A stretch of DNA of 64,000 bases, taken from contig BSBM01000602.1 in NCBI GenBank assembly GCA_027924585.1, positions 9,175,501-9,239,500 of the forward strand, in the 5' to 3' direction. The notes below the pieces were generated by a model. That model made no database searches. It was not told the origin of the DNA and saw only the letters and a list, made by a program, of their open reading frames with translations. Both the position numbers and the translations under genes were made by a program. Below, piece by piece: positions 59,412-64,000 of the stretch (position 1 is its first letter; every line of letters begins with the position of its first letter). Source of the DNA: Larix kaempferi. Its lineage: Eukaryota > Streptophyta > Pinopsida > Pinales > Pinaceae.

Positions 59412-60245
59412 TTAACACAGCTGAGAAAAAAACTGAGGATTGCCTCTTGGCTGAAAAGCTGACGTTGCCTTCATTGGAATCCCGACTTCTTCCTGAGCTA
59501 CATGGACACGGCTGCTTTGATTCATGAAGATGAGCTTCTGAAGATCCCAATGCATCCTATCGCCCTTACTCAGAGAATGATTTATGATTGCTGTCAATGT
59601 GTGATTCATAACTGCTAATCTGCAACGAAGTGATTCATGATTTCCCATTGCACTTATGGAGAACAGCTCGTGTGGACGCCTTGGGTTATTTTCGATGTCC
59701 ATTATCCCTGCGATGCCACCATGCTGAGCCAAATTACCAGCTTCATCCAACAAGGGAAAACGAGCTAACTGAATCTGCATAGGTGGAAGAGCAGACCCCG
59801 AGCACTTCAGTCCTTTTCTGCCACCGGCCAAAGTTCCCTCGTCTCCCTTTATCTGCCCTGCGCACCTGCAATTAACGACCATACTGGTTTCCCAACTGCC
59901 GAAGGAGTCTGAGCATCTTGCGCCTGAGATAATCTGCAGAGGAGGACTCAATCTATCAAAAGATCCATAGCCGGGGAAGGATAAGGGATGAGAGAACGTG
60001 GAGCTTCCGGCAGAAGCCATGGGAGGGGACAAAATGAGAACGTGGTAGGAGATTAACTCCTCGAAAGACAAAGCAAACGGGAGGGAAGGATGACAGCAGA
60101 GGCTCCACGCGGCAACAAGAGAAGTAGTGACAGGACAGAGCATTGAAGGAGAAAAGATTCTGAAGAGATAGGAGGTAAGATGCCGGAAGGGAGGCTTCCA
60201 GCGCCGCGAATTAAGGGATAATTTTGAGAGTTGGCCGATTTCCAT
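59412..60245 (-). CDS. LINE ORF3, overlapping the end of ORF2
   Basis: A 277-residue frame whose ATG lies 35 nt before the end of ORF2, in a different frame, which is the classical set-up for termination-reinitiation or leaky coupling. No known domain is visible. The N-terminal third is Ser/Pro/Leu-rich and hydrophobic, the middle has Cys- and Gly-containing stretches, and the C-terminal third looks helical (LRCRLAVMNHTLTAIINHSL, then DRMHWDLQKLIF). The truncated LINE at 18462 has an ORF in the same place (13-nt overlap). That it is open for 834 bp next to an intact ORF2 supports, but does not prove, a real protein. It could be chance in a young element. Confidence 0.5.
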   Translation of the reverse strand: MEIGQLSKLSLNSRRWKPPFRHLTSYLFRIFSPSMLCPVTTSLVAAWSLCCHPSLPFALSFEELISYHVLILSPPMASAGSSTFSHPLSFPGYGSFDRLSPPLQIISGARCSDSFGSWETSMVVNCRCAGQIKGDEGTLAGGRKGLKCSGSALPPMQIQLARFPLLDEAGNLAQHGGIAGIMDIENNPRRPHELFSISAMGNHESLRCRLAVMNHTLTAIINHSLSKGDRMHWDLQKLIFMNQSSRVHVAQEEVGIPMKATSAFQPRGNPQFFSQLC

Positions 60246-63200
60246 TCTGACTGTAATGTCCTTGCGAGAGAGAGACTCCCCTATTTTCCAGACTATCGGC
60301 CGCTGTGTTTTTGTGCCTTAGGATATGATATGCTTCATAGCCGCTGGACATGAGAAGCTTGGATTTTTCATAGAGACGCCGACATTTGACAGCTCCCTCA
60401 CTGTAACCATTAATTAATTTGTATATGACATGCCTAGAATCCCCAATGATCAAGGCTTTTCGAATTTTCTTGTCTTTGAGAATATGGAGACTCTGAATAA
60501 GCGCCATCCATTCCGCTTCGTTGTTGGATCTGATGCCAAGCCCCCAAGCGAAAGTATGTTCCACATGTCCTCCGGGATTCAGGAGAATCCCCCCGGCACC
60601 TGCCTCCCCAGGATTGCCTTTCGAGGCCCCATCAAAGAAAATAGCAAAGGAGTTTTTCTCCCGGAGCCAGGACTTAAACTCAAGAGATGTTAGTCGGATC
60701 TCCCAGGAGAGGGGCTTATAGCTTTTGGACTGAAGGGAACTGCTTTCTTTCAAGTAGTTTTTGCTCCAAGTGGAATAGGGCTCGGGGATGGATTCCTGAA
60801 ACGGGAAGCCTATATTATCAGAGGCAAACTTTTCGGCTATCATCCCTATGGTTTTGGCAGCTATGATGGAGGGAATGGCTTTTTGACCCTTGAAAATGCC
60901 ACGATTCCTTGCTAGCCAGAGCTGCCAGCAGAGATTCTTTGGAATAGAAGACCACAGGTGACTTAGAATTGGTTTATTCCTTAGCAATCCTGGAAATTGT
61001 TTGGACCAATCCTTAAATAGCTGATAGGCCGTGTCAGGAAAATCAGGAACATAATCCAGTGGGAGGACGATTTTCCAAACTGAGAGAGAGATTTCACAAT
61101 GGAAAAAAATGTGACAGGAGGTCTCTTCAGCAGCATTACACATAGCACATCGGGAAGGGCCTAAGATTCCCCTTTTCCTTAAATTTTCTGCTGTAAGCAG
61201 CTTGTTATGCAGAAGAAGCCATGTAAAATTATTTACCTTAGGGATACTATTGGAGTGCCACACCTGCTTCCAGATCCTTTCCGCCGAAGTAGCTTCCCTA
61301 CTTATCTTCTTGTAACCCTCTTTAACATTATATTGTCCAGATTCTCCCCAACCGAGCCGATCTGAACTGGAAAGGCTCGAAGGAGTCAAGCCATGAAGGG
61401 AAGAGAAGAAAGCATCAGAGGCATTTGCCAAATGCGCTGGAGGAGAAAGTTGAGTCCAACCAGACCAACGACCTTTAGAATCCCAACGGGAAAGATCAAA
61501 TAGAGAGATGATGCCTTGACTTCTCGCCCAGTCAGACAGAGAGACTAGCTCTGGAATGGAGAGGCGAGGCTGCTGTCCTAGAATGCTGCTTGTCCAAACA
61601 TTGATTTTCTTTCCATTCCCTGGGATCCAGTAGCAATTCTCAGAAATAATGTTGGCGGAAGCTTTGCACATCTGCCAAAGGGGGGTACCTTTTCCTGTCC
61701 AAACTCTGTCCAGTAGTTTTGATCTAGGCTTTTTGATATATTTTTTCCTGATAACTTCCTTCCACCATTCTTTTTTCCCCGTAACTAACCTCCAGACCAG
61801 TTTGGCTCCTAAAGCTTTACACACTAGCTCAGGATCTCTGATGCCTAGCCCGCCTTGTAGCTTAGGCCGCTTGACCGTTTCCCATTTGACCAAGTGAAAC
61901 TTCTTAGTCTGAGATTTTCCCCCCTGCCATAAAAATTTCTGGATTTCTTTGCAGATGCTGATGGTGACATTCTTGGGAGTGAGGATCATCGAGCTTAAGT
62001 AAATGGAGTAGGAGGAGAGGATGGACTTTATTAGAACGGTCTTACCAGCTAAATTCAGCCATTTCGATCCCAAGGAGTGGATTTTATCTTTGATTTTTTG
62101 AACAACTGGGTTCCACATTGAGGAGGTCATGGATTTCTTCACCACCGGGACGCCCAAATAAATGAAGTGAGTCCAACTGTGGTTGGCTTTAATTTGTAGA
62201 ATTTGAGAGATGCTGCATAGGGTTGCTGTTGGACAGTTCCAACCATAGATTTGACACTTATTCAGATTTACTGCACTGCCTGAAGAATGGAGAAAGATGT
62301 CCAAGGGCCTGAGAAAATTCCTAGCTATTTGAGGGGAGGCTATGCCGAGAAAGATAGTCTCATCCGCAAAAAGGGCGTGGTTGATGGGAGGGACTGAACC
62401 TCGATAGGAAAGGCCTGGAAGGGAACCTTCAACTTGGAGTCTGTTTAATCTTCTGCTCAGGGAGTCAGCCACCAAGATGTAAAGGAAAGGGGATAGCGGG
62501 AATCCTTGCCTAACTCCTCTAGATGCTTTGAAAAATTCTGAGGGTCGTCCATTGATAAGGGGGGCTATCCAGGGAGAAGTTATGCAGGCTTGAATTTGGG
62601 AAATAAAGCCAGAGGGGAAACCAAAACTCTTAAGAACCTTAATGATAAAGGAGTGTCTCAGCCTATCAAAGGCATTAGCAAGGTCCAATTTTATAGCCAT
62701 CCCAGGCTCACCCCTTTTTGTACTGGAGTGGATAGCTTCTTGTACCAACAGGATATTGTCACTAATTTGTCTTCCAGACAGAAAGCCACCTTGGTTTGGG
62801 GAGATGAGCGAGGGGATGATTTTTTTCAGCCTCAGAGACAATGCTTTGGAGAAGATCTTACAGGATGCGTTACAGAGTGAGATTGGTCGAAATTTTTTGA
62901 TGGAGGAGGGATTGGACTCTTTGGGAATCAGGGCCAGAAAGGTGGAATTGGTGGCTCCCCCCATATTCCCATTAGCCATCCAAGAGATGAGGCGCATCAA
63001 ATCCTTCTTGATAAGAGTCCAAAAGGTTCTGTAAAAGCAGATAGGGAACCCATCTGGACCTGGGGCCTTGTCCGGGTGGAGACTCCAGATGGCTTTCTTT
63101 ATCTCTTCTTCTGATATGGGGGATTCAAGCCTGCTTTTATCCTTAGGGCTAAGCAAGGCAGGGATATCCGATACCATTTCTTCCAAAAGACGTTGAGAAA

Positions 63201-64000
63201 CAGGTTCTTCATCGTTATAAAGATGTTCAAAGAAAGATCTTACCTCAGAACTTACTGCCGCTTGTCCTTGAATGACGGAGCCGTCTTCCTTCTTTAACTC
63301 GCGAATTGTATTCCATCTCTGCCTGTCCTTGCATTGATTTTGAAAGAACTTCGTATTTTGATCTCCTCCTTTGAGCCATAAGATGCGCGAACGAAGTCTC
63401 CATCCCTCCTCCTCGGCCCTGAGTATTTTTTGAAGTTTTGTCTCTAGTTCGATTTCCTTGAGGAGATGTTCTTTAGTTACCAAGCTGGTTTCCATTTTTG
63501 CTTGAAGAAATTCCATGTCCTTTAATATGTTTTTCTTTTGCTCTATTGGCTCTTGATATTGAGTTTTTGCCCAATATTTGAGGGCGGTCTTTACACGTTT
63601 TAACTTCTGCTCCCAAGAATAGGCAGGTGTGCCAGGGATATAGCACCGCCAAGTACCAGATATGATTTTCCTGGCCTCAATTGAATCCAACCAAAGTCTG
63701 TTAAATCTGAAGGGGAGGGGCCCCATATTTTCCATCGGCGGGAAGAAGAGGCAGACAGGTTTGTGATCCGACACTGCAGAGCACAAGAGCTTGACTTCAG
63801 GCTGCTGATCAAGAAGATGAGTGCTAGCAAGAAAGCGATCTAGGCGTGCTGCTACATATCCTGGTCCAATTCTCCTATTACTCCAAGTAAAGGTGCCATT
63901 TTTGGGTTTGACATCAGAGAGAGCCCACTGAGAGATGAGATCTTCCAGTCTTTCCCCATAGGGGTCCCTAACCTTAGTTCCGCCTCTACGCTCATCTGCT
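60211..64000 (-). CDS. LINE ORF2: endonuclease, reverse transcriptase, RNase H (partial)
   Basis: The frame is open from the window edge to the stop at 60211. Reading leftward: the end of an APE-type endonuclease (GTFTWSNRR, ARLDRFLAS, SDHKPV; 63760-63970), a coiled linker, the reverse transcriptase with DKAPGPDGFP, AIKLDLANAFDRL, GVRQGFPLSP and HALFADETIFLG (about 62150-63120), a zf-RVT zinc motif (CAMCNAAEETSCHIFFHC, 61080-61160) and a C-terminal RNase H with FFDGASKGNPG, NNEAEWMAL, IGDSRHVI and HKNTAADSL (60270-60690). ORF2 nicks target DNA and copies the RNA there. The polymerase motif reads FADE where LINEs have FADD (GAG codon at 62359-62361), so a catalytic Asp is replaced and this copy is probably inactive. 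Confidence 0.93.
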   Translation of the reverse strand, partial: ADERRGGTKVRDPYGERLEDLISQWALSDVKPKNGTFTWSNRRIGPGYVAARLDRFLASTHLLDQQPEVKLLCSAVSDHKPVCLFFPPMENMGPLPFRFNRLWLDSIEARKIISGTWRCYIPGTPAYSWEQKLKRVKTALKYWAKTQYQEPIEQKKNILKDMEFLQAKMETSLVTKEHLLKEIELETKLQKILRAEEEGWRLRSRILWLKGGDQNTKFFQNQCKDRQRWNTIRELKKEDGSVIQGQAAVSSEVRSFFEHLYNDEEPVSQRLLEEMVSDIPALLSPKDKSRLESPISEEEIKKAIWSLHPDKAPGPDGFPICFYRTFWTLIKKDLMRLISWMANGNMGGATNSTFLALIPKESNPSSIKKFRPISLCNASCKIFSKALSLRLKKIIPSLISPNQGGFLSGRQISDNILLVQEAIHSSTKRGEPGMAIKLDLANAFDRLRHSFIIKVLKSFGFPSGFISQIQACITSPWIAPLINGRPSEFFKASRGVRQGFPLSPFLYILVADSLSRRLNRLQVEGSLPGLSYRGSVPPINHALFADETIFLGIASPQIARNFLRPLDIFLHSSGSAVNLNKCQIYGWNCPTATLCSISQILQIKANHSWTHFIYLGVPVVKKSMTSSMWNPVVQKIKDKIHSLGSKWLNLAGKTVLIKSILSSYSIYLSSMILTPKNVTISICKEIQKFLWQGGKSQTKKFHLVKWETVKRPKLQGGLGIRDPELVCKALGAKLVWRLVTGKKEWWKEVIRKKYIKKPRSKLLDRVWTGKGTPLWQMCKASANIISENCYWIPGNGKKINVWTSSILGQQPRLSIPELVSLSDWARSQGIISLFDLSRWDSKGRWSGWTQLSPPAHLANASDAFFSSLHGLTPSSLSSSDRLGWGESGQYNVKEGYKKISREATSAERIWKQVWHSNSIPKVNNFTWLLLHNKLLTAENLRKRGILGPSRCAMCNAAEETSCHIFFHCEISLSVWKIVLPLDYVPDFPDTAYQLFKDWSKQFPGLLRNKPILSHLWSSIPKNLCWQLWLARNRGIFKGQKAIPSIIAAKTIGMIAEKFASDNIGFPFQESIPEPYSTWSKNYLKESSSLQSKSYKPLSWEIRLTSLEFKSWLREKNSFAIFFDGASKGNPGEAGAGGILLNPGGHVEHTFAWGLGIRSNNEAEWMALIQSLHILKDKKIRKALIIGDSRHVIYKLINGYSEGAVKCRRLYEKSKLLMSSGYEAYHILRHKNTAADSLENRGVSLSQGHYSQNGNRPTLKIIP

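Larger units (their letters stand above)
59179..64000 (-). mobile_element. LINE retrotransposon, long copy, 5' end outside the window
   Basis: The 3' end is a 17-base poly(A) tail (T-run 59179-59195 on the plus strand) set directly in CACTA sequence. Inward lie a 3' UTR (59196-59411), ORF3 (59412-60245), and ORF2 with RNase H, zinc-knuckle, reverse transcriptase and endonuclease parts up to the window edge. The target duplication and ORF1 would lie beyond 64000. ORF2 has no stop in about 3.8 kb, so the insertion is younger than the Ty3 elements here. Confidence 0.92.

Noticed and set aside
60211-63786. Start codon for LINE ORF2 at 63786
   Set aside because: The frame is open upstream and encodes endonuclease residues to the window edge, so the start lies outside the window.

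Overview
This window is nuclear DNA of a seed plant with a very transposon-rich genome. A gymnosperm such as a conifer is my best guess, but nothing here proves it. The evidence is nested LTR retrotransposons, plant-type LINEs with a C-terminal RNase H, a CACTA (En/Spm) element, and two copies of an mTERF-family organelle gene. I see no bacterial, CRISPR, rRNA or tRNA signal. The only two intact host-like genes are the mTERF copies.

Layout. 1-6849: 3' part of a Ty3-type element that carries only Gag and protease and ends in a 3' LTR (6020-6849). 6850-25006: one CACTA element (3' terminus at 25006, 5' terminus not found), split by a complete but decayed Ty3 element on the minus strand (8399-20901) with a perfect 5-bp target duplication, CTATG. 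The 5' LTR of that Ty3 element is itself split by a 5'-truncated LINE (18462-20160). 25007-33810: non-coding arm sequence with a solo LTR (25847-27034, duplication TAGTC). 33819-35278: mTERF copy 1. 36295-37411: LTR and leader of a Copia element. 37412-44332: unique spacer with Copia fragments and small tandem repeats. 44333-59178: an inverted copy of 21093-37411, with Copia leader and LTR, mTERF copy 2, solo LTR and CACTA terminus in mirror order. 59179-64000: a long LINE on the minus strand that interrupts the CACTA copy and runs off the window.

The dominating structure is the large inverted duplication: arms of 16.3 kb and 14.8 kb around a 6.9 kb spacer. The CACTA element, the solo LTR and the Copia LTR lie in both arms and so predate the duplication. 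Each arm has private indels and short tandem duplications. The two mTERF genes converge on the spacer and differ at about 13 residues; copy 1 also has an earlier stop. The Copia element continues coherently into the spacer only on the right side, so the left junction at 37411 is probably the rearranged one.

Other notable points are a third ORF that overlaps the end of ORF2 in both LINE copies, a catalytic Asp-to-Glu change in the long LINE's reverse transcriptase, a Gag-protease element kept in one frame over 4.1 kb with only four stops, and GC-rich CGCAAT-type arrays in the LTRs of the nested Ty3 element.
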